Shown here: piece after piece, positions 50,601-62,129 of the stretch | Layout of the letters: every line of letters starts with the position of its first letter | Numbering within the stretch: position 1 is the stretch's first letter | Program-made: the position numbers and the translations under genes | Source of the DNA: Undaria pinnatifida | Taxonomy: Eukaryota; Sar; Phaeophyceae; Laminariales; Alariaceae | Reading direction: 5' to 3' | DNA length: 64,000 nt | Assembly: GCA_012845835.1 (NCBI GenBank) | Contig: JABAKD010000007.1 | Location: forward strand, 14,409,342-14,473,341 | Notes under the pieces: model-generated | What the model was told of the DNA's origin: nothing | Databases searched by the model: none | Seen by the model: the letters and a program-made list of their open reading frames with translations, nothing else

Positions 50601-53600
50601 TTTCTAAAATAATCACATAACGATTGGTAGTCGTTAGTCTATATTGTCAAAAACATCTTCTCACATCTTCTAGCTATGGAAATGATAGGCGTTTAGTGTC
50701 CATACTCATTCTTGCAAGCTGCGTGATACACTTTTTTGGACATACTATTATCATCATTTTACTATCTGTAGCTGCTTACAGCCCATGAGTCACACACATC
50801 TACTGCCACTCAGTCTTCATCCCATCAAGCAGCTAGCAAATACTCGGTCCGACGGACATGTCCCGGCTGGCGGACCACCACCTCCTTCTTCTGTTCCTGC
50901 AACGCCCACACCAGCTGCAGCAGCAGCACCTGACCTGCTGCTGCGATACCCGCACCTGCCTAAATAGCTTGGTGCTGCAGCGCCTGCACGTGCTGTCGGC
51001 CTTTCATCCGAAGAGAACAATCCAACCCTATTAATAGTTATCTTTCTTTTCGGTGGAAGGCTTCCCATGCAACTGCAGCAGCAGCAAGTTTCATTCTTGG
51101 TTCGACAACAACACCCACAAAAGTGAATATATATCACTGAACGTTTCGTCTAAAATATGTTCCCTGTCTGGCCCTGCTTTGCGAAGTGTTCACGGTTCCG
51201 TTTGGGCCGAACCACGGCGAGAACGTCAACTAATTGCTTCCTGAACCGCGGAGATAGCAAGGAGTGTCCCCCTTGCACTGACAATTGTACGAAGACTTTG
51301 ATAAGACTTTGATAAAACATTGATAAGACGTTATTGAAGAGTCACGCCCTAGAGTGGAAGTTGATTGTCGCCGCGAGCAGCAGATCAGCGCATGCAAGGA
51401 GTCGGCCGGTAGAGGCGCTCGTCGAGGCATCAGGTAGGTACTTGGGAAGATGTAGAGCCTCACCCAATAAGCTAGCATATCTTGTTTTTAGCTTGCATTG
51501 GATTTTTGAGCTTTTGGAAAAGCTTATGTCCGAGCGAGCATAGCCAACATGCCAAATAGGTTATGTGAGAGCATACCAAGGGAAATCGAGCATAAGGTGG
51601 TTATGCCTGCCCCCAAATTTCGGGTGTATACGTGCGTCGGGTTGTCTGGCAGAACGGTGGAGACGCCCAAAGGGTGGACGCTCGGTAACAATACAAATTT
51701 ACGAGGCTTATAAATTACACCTATTATCGACTCTGTTTATTATCGCCACATTGGACGGCCTTACATTACAACACATAAACACGCGAAGGAATGAGTACCA
51801 CATCTTGACCACTAACGCCGACGCCGGGTACGATATGTAGCAATTCTAGCACGACAATAGGCTTGAGCTGCCGCGTTGGTATGATGTTGCAAAGGGCATC
51901 GCGTTGATTCAGCCGTTCTCCGCGTTCATAGAACGGATTTGGTTGTTGTATGGACGAGAGGCAGGAGTCTAACTTCAGTGACCGCATCGCAACATCCGCT
52001 CTTCCCATTTGCGTACTGTACAACAGGGGGCGGGGAAAGTAGCATTTCGTCGTGCGGGGTGCGGGGGTGTTGGGTAGTCCGCTCTGTTTGGCTAGACTAG
52101 TTCGCTAGCTCTGTTTGTGCCGTCGAGTTTCAAGTACATGCAGCTGTAGAGAGTTCAAGCATCTTTTCCAAGTGACATGCTGGTGCGGTGGTATGGAAAA
52201 GGCAGCAAGGCACTGTGCGCACTGTGTGGTATATGGACACAACACACAACAGCAGCAGTAGTAGTATATGATACGTAAATATATATTTCGCAGTATATAG
52301 GAGTACGTATATACGAAGTAAATATTTTACACCACTGACACACCTGCACCTGCCATGTGGCTTGTTGAAAAAGAAACAAATAGTTGAAGAACCCACGTTT
52401 CATGAGGTTATCGACGACAAGAAATGATTCCCGACGAGTGTTGGACGAGCATACACACACGCTTTTATCGAGCAAAAGTCAAGCTAGAGATGGAAAAAAG
52501 AGCGAGTATATGTTGAGTTTTTCCGCGCAAACCTGGCATAAATCGCGAGCTTATTCTCAGTTTAAAAGCCTATGCCCGCGAACAAAAGAAAAGCTTCTAC
52601 CAGAAAAAAAGGCTTATTATTGGGTAAGGCTTAATCTATGAGGATAGCGCTTCTATTTCGTTTTATTTAGAGGGCAAGACTTTCTTGGCTGGACACAGAA
52701 TACTCGTGACGAGATTACAAACAAGTTGTGTGTATAGGAATATATAGCGTAAAACGTGGATTTCGGGCCGACATAAAGTCGACTAAACTTGCGTCATGTC
52801 GTGCTCTAAATTTAAAATATAAGTCGTAGGACTGAATAAGAATACATTTAAAATCTGTTGCTATGACGGAGTTCCATAATTTTGCAGGATGAACTATCAA
52901 GCGACAAAGGCGGCAGAAAATCACCCGGCTTTGTCTAAGAGGACTTGACTACAGTTCATTTCGTTGGCTGGTCTTGCCAAATATACAGACCCTCGATCGA
53001 ACACAGTCGAAGCATAAAAGAACGCGCCTATAAAGTGGCGATGCTTCTGTTTTTTTGTTTAATTTCATCCTGTTATTAATGGATCTCCCTAAATATTTTC
53101 GTCCCATGGTGGATTATGATGTCTCTCTCTTATACTTTCTTATTTCCAAGACTTTTTCTGGCTTGGCAGCATCGCCACAGCGGAGGGCGTAATACACGCC
53201 GCGTCGGGAGAGCAGAGGCTGGGCGTATCGTGGGAAAGCAAACAACACGGCAACAAGGACGAGAGTGTCGCGGTTGGGATGGGCTTGAACGGCTGAAACC
53301 AGACATTGGAAACCAAGGGATTTACCGAAGCTATATATATACTGGTTTACTTTGTCTAACTGCAGTCTGTGACCACATACTTCGTATCTCTATAGAATGA
53401 CAAACCAGCATGGAAAAAGGGTGTACTTGTTTTGTTGGGTAAAAAAACGGATTAACAGTATTTTGATAATTTGAACTTCATGATAACATGGCATGTTTTT
53501 CATGCATAATATACGGCTACATACAGTAGAGAAGAAGGTGTTCGACACAAGATAAAACGGCATGTATACAACGACAGACGGCTGGAAGGTGAATTCCTTG

Positions 53601-53785
53601 TAAACCGGCTGGGCATTGCAATTGTTTAACAGTTACAATTTTTTGACAAATAAATTTGATAACATCCATGACCTGCTTGGTACTTCTCACGGTAGATAGG
53701 AAAAAGTTGAAGCCATGATACGAATATAATATTTTCTTCTAATACCCGTTCATGATGATATTTTCTCTAAATTCCCCTGGCACAG
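50601..53785. other. No firm gene
   Basis: Frames at 50785-50967 (Pro/Ala-rich) and 51053-51244 lack splice support. 53102-53297 has an open frame (SIATAEGVIHAASGEQRLGV) that might be an exon just upstream of the one at 53786, but its borders are unclear. CTTTGATAAGACTTTGATAA near 51296 is a short tandem repeat. Confidence 0.35.
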
Positions 53786-54031
53786 GTCACGGTCCCGTCG
53801 ACATCGAGTCAACAGCGCAATCATCGTGTGGGTGTTGAGCTTAGCCGGCGCTTGGTCAGAGTCCCCACCCACCCAAATTTGGCTGGGAACGGTGTTTATT
53901 CTCTCGCGGGGGGATTTAGTCGCTCAGCCGTCCTCTTTGACGAACCGCCAGAGTTGAAGCATGTTCGCGCGAAGGCGCTACGAGCCATTGCTGCTAAGAA
54001 GGCGAAGACAGTGTTTGGGACTACTGGAGAT
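53786..54031 (+). CDS. Isolated exon of unknown protein
   Basis: 82 codons, phase 0 at both ends. The acceptor CCCCTGGCACAG at 53785 has a pyrimidine tract; the donor is GAT/GTAAGA at 54032. It encodes NHRVGVELSRRLVRVPTHPN, LAGNGVYSLAGGFSRSAVLF and ELKHVRAKALRAIAAKKAKT. The basic, Lys/Arg/Ala-rich end would be a helix. The splice sites are among the best in the right half of the window, yet I find no convincing partner exons and no family. Confidence 0.5.
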
Positions 54032-54513
54032 GTAAGATATGTAGTCTAGTGGGTGGTGCTCGTGAAACATGATGATACGCGACAAAGGAATAAGCATCTG
54101 CATTCTTGTCAACGTTGTGTATGGGGCAGTGTACACAGCGAGCAGAAGTTGTTTTGGTTAGGGTTAGTCGTATGGTTCTTCTTGCGTCTGATCCGGAGTA
54201 AATAAATATGCACTGGCGCTGGCATCGATCGGTAGCAGTGGCTGTGCTTGGTACGCAGGGATACACCTGATTTCAAAACCATATTCATTTTCGTTCATCC
54301 TTGCATCGTTTTTGAGCACCATTCCTATCGCGAGGATCAAAATAATATATTTTCCTCGCCTGCTGCTGCTGTTTTTGCTCGAAACGAATCGTAAACCGCT
54401 CTTCTGTGTTGTTTTTAAACAGACAGGTTACATGCGGGCCGGCCCGTATCTCGGCCGCACGCGTGCTCGGATAGAGGTGCACCGAAATTGTTTGTGAGAT
54501 TCCTCAGTGTTTG

Positions 54514-54877
54514 GACCTTAAAGACCTCTCCGAAAAAACGAATTTGGAGAAAAATGAAAACGCTACAGTACCGGATGCAAAATCCCATGGCCTAGGTACA
54601 CAAGAAGAATCATTCAAATGAATGGCCACTTTTCGACGATTTTAGGTTAAATAGGAGGCCGTCATACAGAACGTACATCCTAAGATATACGCGTGCTACG
54701 ATGGAGGTATCACTTTCCTAAAACTGTTTCTGGATGACGGGGCTCCTTAATCCGAAATCGGCGGAAATAGGCAATTTTTCAAAATTCTCGTTGTGCACAA
54801 AGAAAGGCCATTGGATTTTCAACCGGTCGAAGATTCGTTATATCATAATACGTTTCACGGAGAGGTCCTTAGCTCCC
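54514..54877. mobile_element. M4 inverted-repeat element
   Basis: About 364 bp. Left end GACCTCTCCGAAAAAACG, right end CGTTTCACGGAGAGGTC, imperfect inverted repeats of about 25 bp. A second inverted pair (TACGCGTGCTACGATGGAGG near 54691 and CCATCGTACGTAGTACGCGT near 54916) extends beyond the right end, so the element may be larger and nested. Confidence 0.65.
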
Positions 54878-55424
54878 AATTAGGCAGCCAATAAGAAAAT
54901 AAGTGGTTCATCTCCATCGTACGTAGTACGCGTCGAAAGAGCTACCTCTAATACAGGATGCGTCGCCAGGAAATGTGGGTTGGTTGCCTCTTATGGGCGG
55001 GGCGGACGTCGAAGTAGTAATATTACCAGTAGTATTTACCGCAGTGTAAAGTAATAAGTGGGGACACAGAGCGCCCCCTGCAGGTCTGCCATTTCAGCAG
55101 TACTCACATTCGTTTCCTTCGTAGACACGTAGCTTTATTCGATTCCACCAGAGCCCCGGATAGCTTTTGAGATCGGAGGCGCGTGCCTCCGATCTATTTT
55201 CTAACTTTCCCGGACATAAAACGCCAACCTTATCATACGAAACCCATCCAAACGATCTCAAATTCGGATGATTACAGGCCTTTCGAGGCCGTATCTTAAC
55301 AGCAGATAACATATATATGATGGGCCGCGGTCGCCAAACGCGTGGGCTATCTCATACGCAAAGTGGACTTCGTCATCGTACATATTATAGCGGCAACAGT
55401 ACACCGCATTTCATGAGCCGCGGC

Positions 55425-55765
55425 CCGGCCCTCCTGTGAAAACTCGTGGGCCGCCTCATGGGCCGGGCAGAGTGGTCCATATAAAGCCCACGTTTCATGG
55501 GCCGCGGACAGGCCCGGCCCATCATATTTTCACATTATGGACGGCAGCCTGGCCCGACCAATCATATTTCAAAACCCTCGGCCCGGCCCAGCCCGGCCCA
55601 CAACAATTTCAAAACTCGATGCTCGGCCAGGCCCGGCCGGGCCTATCAGTATTTTTCAACTGTCGGCCCGGCGCACCCCGGCCCATAACACTTTCAATTG
55701 TTTCGGCCTCACTCGGCCCGGCCCATCACAATTTCATGGTTCTCGGCCCAGCCCGGCCTGTGTTG
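55425..55765. repeat. GGCCCGGCCCATCA minisatellite, block 2
   Basis: About eight diverged units (CGGCCCGGCCCATCACAATT, TTTCAAAACTC). The ORFs at 55436-55804 in all three frames are artefacts of it. Confidence 0.88.
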
Positions 55766-55905
55766 GTTTTATATAGCTACCCACTGGCCCACGCAGTCAC
55801 GTGACTTCGTGGTTGAGTAGGCAGAGCTATTGGAACGATTCGTATAAATGTAACCAACAAAAGATATGTCGTGGGCTCGAATCCTACCGACTTCATGTAT
55901 TATAG
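55766..55905. repeat. tRNA-like foldback repeat, copy 2
   Basis: TATAGCTACCCACTGGCCCA, GTCACGTGAC at 55797-55806, then GTGGTTGAGTAGGCAGAGCT and a B-box-like GGGCTCGAATCCTACC followed by GACTTCAT. It has the same layout as the 57.2-58.1 kb units and abuts minisatellite block 2. Confidence 0.7.
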
Positions 55906-56933
55906 GTTATCTTGCTCATCTTCCACCTTCCGAGCTGATCCCCCCTCCACCTTTCTGCCCGAAACATTACCGCACTCCCCTATCTCTCCGACGTTGAAAG
56001 CTGAACCCTCGACCGTATTATCATCAGCATCGTCGTCCGACGATGCCAGCACAGCTTCCTCTTCTGACGTGGGACAGACATCAGCAGCGTGCCCTCATCC
56101 GTGGCATTTGCTGCATAGATCCTCCGTGCAGTGGACTCTGTAATGACTCTTCTTGCTAGACCTGTGGCATCTTACCTCGAAGGTACCACCATCGGCGTTT
56201 TTGGCGCTGCAGCCACCACCCTCGGCGGCCGCGGCCGAGACACCACCGTCTTCGTTGGGGTCCTTACTGCTGCGCCCTTGCCGTCCCCAACGTCCACCTA
56301 TTCATTTACCACGGCGTGTACCTTTCCCGTGGGCACCGCCACCGGCCCCTTTTCTGTGGCCACCTTCGCCGCCGCCGGCAAACACAGCATGGCCGGCATG
56401 GCGGCATTGAACCCCTTCTCCCTGCTTCCAGGAAGTCGGTGATGCCGTTCTTGTACAACCTCGTTGATGTTATCGCGGCCGATACTGTCACGAGAGGCAA
56501 CGCTCCTCGCCTCCACTTCATGTTCGGCAGGAAGAGCGTCAATGGAAATAGTGTATAGCATGTGGTCATGGAGAGTCATTCCTGCTGTTCGCATTTCCGC
56601 AGCAAGATGATCGATCCTACCCATCTCTTCATAAAGATTTCTCCCTGGCGCTATCTTAAAACTATTTAGGAGGCGGGAGAGATCGGATTTGGCCCCCGTC
56701 GTTTGGGGGCCGTACCACGCAAGGGGCGCGTCCCACGCCCATTTCGGTAAGGTGCACCTGTACAAGGTGCCCTTGCCGCTGTTGCTCTTTAGGGCCCTCG
56801 ATAGGAAAACCCACGCCAGTGCATGCATGGGTATACTTTCGGGGGTGTACCCCCTTCCGACAAGTACCGAGTTTTTGGTATACACACAGGAATGTACTGC
56901 AGTGGATCCGACACAAAACCAGATAGGAAACAT
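55890..56933 (-). pseudogene. Copia-type gag remnant
   Basis: 56933-56298 on the minus strand is open and encodes WDAPLAWYGPQTTGAKSDLS, SFKIAPGRNLYEEMGRIDHL, AAEMRTAGMTLHDHMLYTI and DALPAEHEVEARSVASRDS, typical of the Copia gag (UBN2-type) domain. It stops near 56298. In a shifted frame further on (56200-56050) a zinc knuckle remains: CSKCHG, a TGA, GHAADVC, preceded by HYRVHC. The knuckle is broken by the stop. No protease, integrase or RT follows, so this is a truncated, frame-shifted fragment. Confidence 0.72.
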
Positions 56934-57159
56934 CGCCCTTTCGTAGTACCTGGAGTCTCTGGTCCAGGCAGTGAGTTCATGCTTTTTCCCATTAAATTGT
57001 GGGGCAGCGGTATGTTTGAGAGCTTATAGTCTAGACAGAGGCATATCATATCCTAACCCCATCTCACCGCCGGGGTGTGACCCTCATTCTCCAGCACCCC
57101 TTGGCTGATCTGGCTGGCCCCTTGCTGGGCCAACCTCGACAGGTACAGGGACTCCCGTG

Positions 57160-58060
57160 CGTCTCGTCACTCCTATATAGAACTACCCACTGGCCCACGG
57201 AGTCACGTGACTATGTAGCCCAGAGGGTAGTGCTATATACCCAACAACAGATATGTTAGGGTGTCCGGCAATTTACTCTCACCGACTTCGTAACAGGGAC
57301 CTCCGGGGCTCCCTCTCCTCGCCGCGCACTATCGTAGTACTCAGGAGCAAACTATCATAACAATTCACGTCTCCAGCGCAAACGCTCGCAAAGGCGTTGC
57401 TTCTTTTTTGCTTTTCCCAGAAAAGAAGTAAATATGAAGTCGGTGGGACTGGAACCCTCGACATATATGCAGTCACGTGAACCCACGACATTTTTTGTTT
57501 TGGTTGTATAGCCCTACCCATTGGCCCACGTACCATTGGCCCACACAGCCACGTGAACCGACGACATATATATGCATATATATTGTTGGCTATAGAACTG
57601 TGACTGCGTGTGCAAATGGGAGTTCCATATAACCAACATTATATATGTTGTGGGTTCACGTGACTGCGTGGGTCAATGGATTGTTCTATATAACCAACAA
57701 AAAAAAACTCGTGGGTTCGAGTCCCACCGACTTCATATTTCCGCTATTTTCCGGGAAAAGCAAAACGAATTAACGTGTATGCGAGCGTGCGCGCTGAGGA
57801 CGTGAATGGGTACAATAGTTTGCTCCTGAGTATCACGGTAGTGCGTGGCGAGGGGAGAGATCCCCGGAGACCCATGTTACGAGGTCGGTGAGAGTCAACT
57901 GGCGGATTCGCAAACAGATTTCTGTTGGTTATATAGCACTGCTCACTGGACCACGAAGGCACTAAATCACTATCCGCTGGATCATGAAGACACAATATCA
58001 CTACCCAATGGACCACGAGGTCACGTGACTTCATGGTCCAGTGGGCAGTGCTATAAAACC
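57160..58060. repeat. Large foldback of tRNA-like units
   Basis: Inverted arms of about 300 bp (57160-57470 and 57715-58055) surround a centre near 57585. Shared arm sequences include AAATATGAAGTCGGTGGGAC with its complement, CTCAGGAGCAAACTAT with its complement, and TACTCTCACCGAC with its complement. Within each arm are tRNA-like pieces: A-box-like GTAGCCCAGAGGGTAG or TGGTCCAGTGGGCAG, B-box GTGGGTTCGAGTCCCACC, and GTCACGTGAC hinges. No coding capacity. Confidence 0.8.
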
Positions 58061-58061
58061 A

Positions 58062-58142
58062 ACAACCCGGCCCATGACAATTTTCAGATCGTCCCGGCCC
58101 GGCCCGGCCCGGCCCGACCCGGCCCGCACTTTCGGGCCATGA
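58062..58142. repeat. GGCCCGGCCC minisatellite, block 3
   Basis: Short block with four consecutive CGGCC units directly beside the foldback. Confidence 0.8.
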
Positions 58143-58194
58143 CATGCCCTCATAAATTTTAGGTCGCAATATTTGAAAAAGCAATTATTGGATT

Positions 58195-58580
58195 ATTGTA
58201 CGGGCAACGCTAGGCCTAGGCGGTGGTCGGGGTAGCGGGGAAGGAGGTGATCGGGAGGGTGGCTAGTTTGAACATGAAAACCATCTCCAAAAATTGGAGG
58301 TACTACATGGATGTTACCAAAGGTAAAAAGGTGACATCACTTGTCGGGTAGTGTTTATTAATGTGGCGAATTTAATCTCAGATGTGGCGGCAGGTGAGAG
58401 GATTCACATGTTTGTGTGTGTGCTGCGGGGGGATTTTGTGGTGTGGCGGCGAGGGAAGGATGTGTGTGTGTGGTAGGCCGGGAGGAGAGGAAACGTAATT
58501 GGATGGGAGCGAAAGGTCTTACTTGCGTGCTAAGTGCACACTGCCCAATATTTCAAGGATGAGCTAATAGGTGCAATATG
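58195..58580. repeat. R1 body fragment and repeat related to 18.7-20.0 kb
   Basis: 58195-58270 (GCTAGGCCTAGGCGGTGGTC) matches the R1 body. 58330-58580 (GTGACATCACTTGTCGGGTA, TGCCCAATATTTCAAGGATG) matches 18960-20010. Confidence 0.6.
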
Positions 58581-59552
58581 AAGCCTAAGATTCCCTGCAA
58601 GCAAGGAAGTCAGCAACAGCGACACCACATGGGATACAGACCAGTTTATGCTAAAAGTAAAAGGTGCGAAACTGCCCATTGCAAAAAAAGCAGGATTATC
58701 GAACGCAAAAACAAATGCACGGAGAGACGGTGCAATGCATTTTGTTCCAACATTTGCTGATCACACTACTTCCTTGCAAGGAATTCTGGCATCGGCGAAC
58801 CGGGTCCACCTCTTGCTCTGAGTGTCTTAGACAGAGAGAGGAGTGGCGGTTAGAGCTAAGTACACCGCGCAATAGCCTGATCCTGCCCGTCTGAGTATTG
58901 GCCAAGCAATCTCCGGGGGGTGTCTTCTGTTTATCAGGTGTGAGGGAAAGAGTTTGTATTGTCATATTCAAGAGAGCTGTTGCGTCATCGTCCATTTGTC
59001 GGCGTGATGTAGTGCAGAGAGCACTGAGACGTCATTCAGCGATCATCAACTGAATCCTAGGCGAAGGTGTTGTGAAGGCCACTGATATGACCATCGGAAA
59101 CTCTAGACGCGACATCTACAGGGAGGTCCACTACATCTTCGACTCCATCGAAAACACGTGGAGTATAATCGCACGGTACCTAACGTCAACAAGAATTGCC
59201 TGGATCAAAACTGAATTACAGTAAACCACACCAAGCCAGTGCCTGCGGTATTACGAACTGACCGTGTTCATGGTGGCGTGCCGAAAATATCCAATGCCGA
59301 ACGAAGCAACGTTATTATACGAAATAACGTAGTTGGACGTCAATACCAAGAACAAGCATTCCTCTAAAACGTAGGGCTGGTGCGCCGGCTTGCACTCCCC
59401 CCCCCTCGTGCCTGTTAATGGTGGCATTGCATGGCCGAACCACCTTGCCGTAATTGCAATGCGTACCCATGTCTGTTTGTTTGTGACCGACAGCAGAAGC
59501 AGAGCTCGCCGATCTAGGAGTCATCGGCACGGACACATGCTGTATTCAATGT
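58581..59552. other. No gene seen
   Basis: Open frames at 58578-58894 and 59315-59536 show no motif or splice support. Confidence 0.4.
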
Positions 59553-59905
59553 AGTTGGGAGGAAATATTGATCAAACATCAACAGAACATACCCGTGCAT
59601 TAGAAATTATCTATCTTTTTTGCCACGCAATATAAATATAAAAACAGCTATTCTACCTGGCAACTTATCTATCTCAAAAGAGGTTCGTCCGGCACATCTT
59701 TGATGTCGACAGGCGCTCGGACTACAGCTTCTAAAATATTGGGAGGAAACGTTGGTTAAACAGGAAGGAAGCACACCCGTGTAATAGGAACCATCCTATT
59801 TAGCACGCAATATCAACATTATTACAAGTAACTATTCTACCTCGCGGCTTATCTATCTCAATGAGGTTTGTCCGACACATCTTTGACATAGGCAGAAGCT
59901 CGAAC
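59553..59905. repeat. Tandem duplication of about 175 bp
   Basis: Two diverged copies, 59553-59728 and 59733-59905. Both carry TTGGGAGGAAA, ACACCCGTG or ATACCCGTG, CACGCAATAT, CTATTCTACCT, TTATCTATCTCAA and ACATCTTTGA in order. Confidence 0.85.
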
Positions 59906-60596
59906 ATGCGTACACGACTGTTCGCAATAGGAATATTCAGGTTGCCTCTCATTTCCTCTTTTCGAACCATCTCTGTAGGATCTTCAATTTTTCAGCGTGA
60001 TCTCTAAGTTTCAATTAACCCCCCTCGCTCTCGCACCCTTCCGAGCCACCCCCAACATTGCCTTAGACCTAGCATCACGCGTGGACTAGGCTAGGTATTA
60101 TGATTTTGACCGAAAGCTGAACAAGGCTACGGTAAAGGCGGGAACCCTATTTTTCACTACCAGGTTTGAGCTGTCATACTATCATATCATACTACCATTT
60201 CTCACTATCATATCGTACTCGCAGAAGTGACTCTTCACATCTCACTGAAAAAAAAAACGTCAGAAGATTCTTGTATGGCACGGCGTAGGTATCCATTCTA
60301 CTCGGGATTCACATGTCATATGTATCGAACAGGTAAATAAAGCAGCACGAAAGACTAAGACCTCAAGGAACAGGGGGTATGGTATGTCACTGAAACGAGC
60401 GACCCCGATGCGCTGCTAAAACCAACTCTCTATTATATAATTATTGCTATTAACAACATATCCCCCTGATGTACCATTGGCCAGATGATTAAAACGCCCC
60501 CTCCCCCCCCCCCCGCGCGTCTTCTCCTTACTGAAATACAACAATACACGTAAACCGGTGGACCACACCGTCATACAGTAGAAGGGGCTCTAGAGT

Positions 60597-60657
60597 GCCG
60601 GGTAGTGTCCTAATATAAACCCGGCACTATACCGGGCACCGGCACTATTGAAGAACA
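60597..60657. repeat. CCGGCACTATTG repeats, left cluster
   Basis: CCCGGCACTATACCGGGCAC and CCGGCACTATTGAAG, with an inverted GTGCCGGGTAGTG to the left. Confidence 0.85.
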
Positions 60658-60769
60658 ATTTGATTTCATGGTGTGACACTCACGCTTTACGGGGCCAACA
60701 TAATTCGAAATGTTTCGAAAGTATGTATTTAATTGTGGACAAAGCTAAACCCCAGTCCTTGTTGCCCTT

Positions 60770-61230
60770 CTTCGATGTTTGCAAGATAAAAAAAAGACCA
60801 AACAGAAAAAGGAACATGGCAGGAAGCGCACCGCAAAAAAACAAATAACAATGTACTGTATACCCCCGCCCTCACTACGTCTCGACAACCAATCTCATGT
60901 CTGCCTGCCGCACCTGCTTCAATATTGCAAGCAAAAATATAAAAAAAACGAATTTACCAAGAAAAGCACAACAGGTAACGCATCGCAAGAGAAAACAACC
61001 AACCATGTAATGTACCCCTCGCCCTCACAACGTCGCAACAAGCTCTCTTATGTCAGTCTGGCGCACCCGCTTCGATGTTGCAAGAAAACAAGCAAACAAA
61101 CAAACAAACAAACCAAGATAAGCACGACCGGAAGCGCACCGCAAACAAAACAGACAACCATGTATCGCACCCCCGCCCTTACTACGTCGCGACAACCTCT
61201 CTCTTGTCTGCCGGGCGCACCCGCTTAGGG
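60770..61230. repeat. Three tandem units of about 150 bp
   Basis: Each unit has CTTCGATGTTGCAAG or CTTCAATATTGCAAG, an AAACAAA-rich stretch, AAGCGCACCGCAA or a variant, ACAACCATGTA, CCCCGCCCT and CTACGTC..GACAAC. The third overlaps the end of the ORF at 61182. Confidence 0.8.
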
Positions 61231-61637
61231 GAATGCGCTGCGATCATCGCCATCTTCGCTTCCGTTAGGTAGAACGCCGCGTCTCGGTTGCCACTCTCCT
61301 CTGCTGCCGCCTCCAGGACGCCGAAGTGAGACGACAGCTCATCATAAGCCGGTGGAGCACGGCGCTCGCGCCCCGTGTTCTCGTCGTCACCGCCCTCCTC
61401 CTCTCCGTCCTTTTCTTCGCACCCACTGCAAATGCGGTTCTCATCCCGGTCGTCAACCATGCCGCCGATATTTCTGTTGACCAGCCGACCACATCCTCCC
61501 TTGCACATGTGGCCATGAGGGGCTTGGGGTGTTTTGTCCTGTTGAACGCAAATTTCACCTTCTGCACTAGGCATGGTGCGCCTCTGCGTAGAGCTCGTCG
61601 GGTCTGCAGCAGCACGCGTACCGTCTTTTCTGCTCAT
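61182..61637 (-). CDS. Zinc-binding-type ORF between CCGGCACTATTG clusters
   Basis: 151 codons from MSRKDGTRAAADPTSSTQ to a stop at 61182. The middle holds HGHMCKGGCGRLVNRNIGG followed by ENRICSGCEEKDGEEEGGDD. The spacing C-x3-C then C-x2-C suggests a metal-binding finger with an acidic tail. The C-terminal part (YDELSSHFGVLEAAAEESGN, YLTEAKMAMIAAHSPKR) looks helical. The ORF is flanked by clusters of a short inverted repeat, so it probably belongs to a DNA transposon, but I see no transposase motif. The antisense frame 61326-61958 is a shadow. No splice sites were assigned. Confidence 0.5.
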   Translation of the reverse strand: MSRKDGTRAAADPTSSTQRRTMPSAEGEICVQQDKTPQAPHGHMCKGGCGRLVNRNIGGMVDDRDENRICSGCEEKDGEEEGGDDENTGRERRAPPAYDELSSHFGVLEAAAEESGNRDAAFYLTEAKMAMIAAHSPKRVRPADKREVVAT

Positions 61638-61680
61638 CCTGTGTGGCTCTGTCCGCTGTCCGCTCTCTGGTGTGTGTGTG

Positions 61681-61862
61681 GTAAACCGGCACTATTGCGG
61701 GGCGCGGTGGTGCCCAACCGGCACTATAGCGGGGCCTCCTTCAATAGTGCCGGACCGGCACTATTGAAGACCGGCACTATTGAGGGCGCTGTCTGTGTCC
61801 AGATATTTGACCGGCAGTTTACCAGGCACCGGCACTCTTTAACCGGCACTATAGCGACCTCT
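61681..61862. repeat. CCGGCACTATTG repeats, right cluster
   Basis: About seven copies of CCGGCACTAT(T/A)G, including a 25-bp palindrome: CAATAGTGCCGG at 61742-61753, one A, then CCGGCACTATTG at 61755-61766. Confidence 0.9.
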
Positions 61863-62129
61863 TACTGTAAAAAACACAACTGGAATCTACTGGATTTACA
61901 AGTTGACAAATTACTTTTAATTAAGAATTTGGTTCGGCCACGACTCCATCGAACATGATTATAACGTTTGCTTTTACTGTTCATAAAGGTTAGCACAACT
62001 TTTTGGTTTATGAAATAAATTTCTTAATCTTAACACAGTGGGTAAGGTTGTCTAGCAGAGAGTCCCACGACATCGTTCAACATGGTCACGACCTTAGCAT
62101 TGAAATTACGTGGCGTCTTCAGAGGGCCT

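Noticed and set aside
61326-61958. 210-codon plus-strand ORF with a signal-peptide-like start
   Set aside because: It is antisense to the finger ORF, and its second half is translated CCGGCACTATTG repeat.
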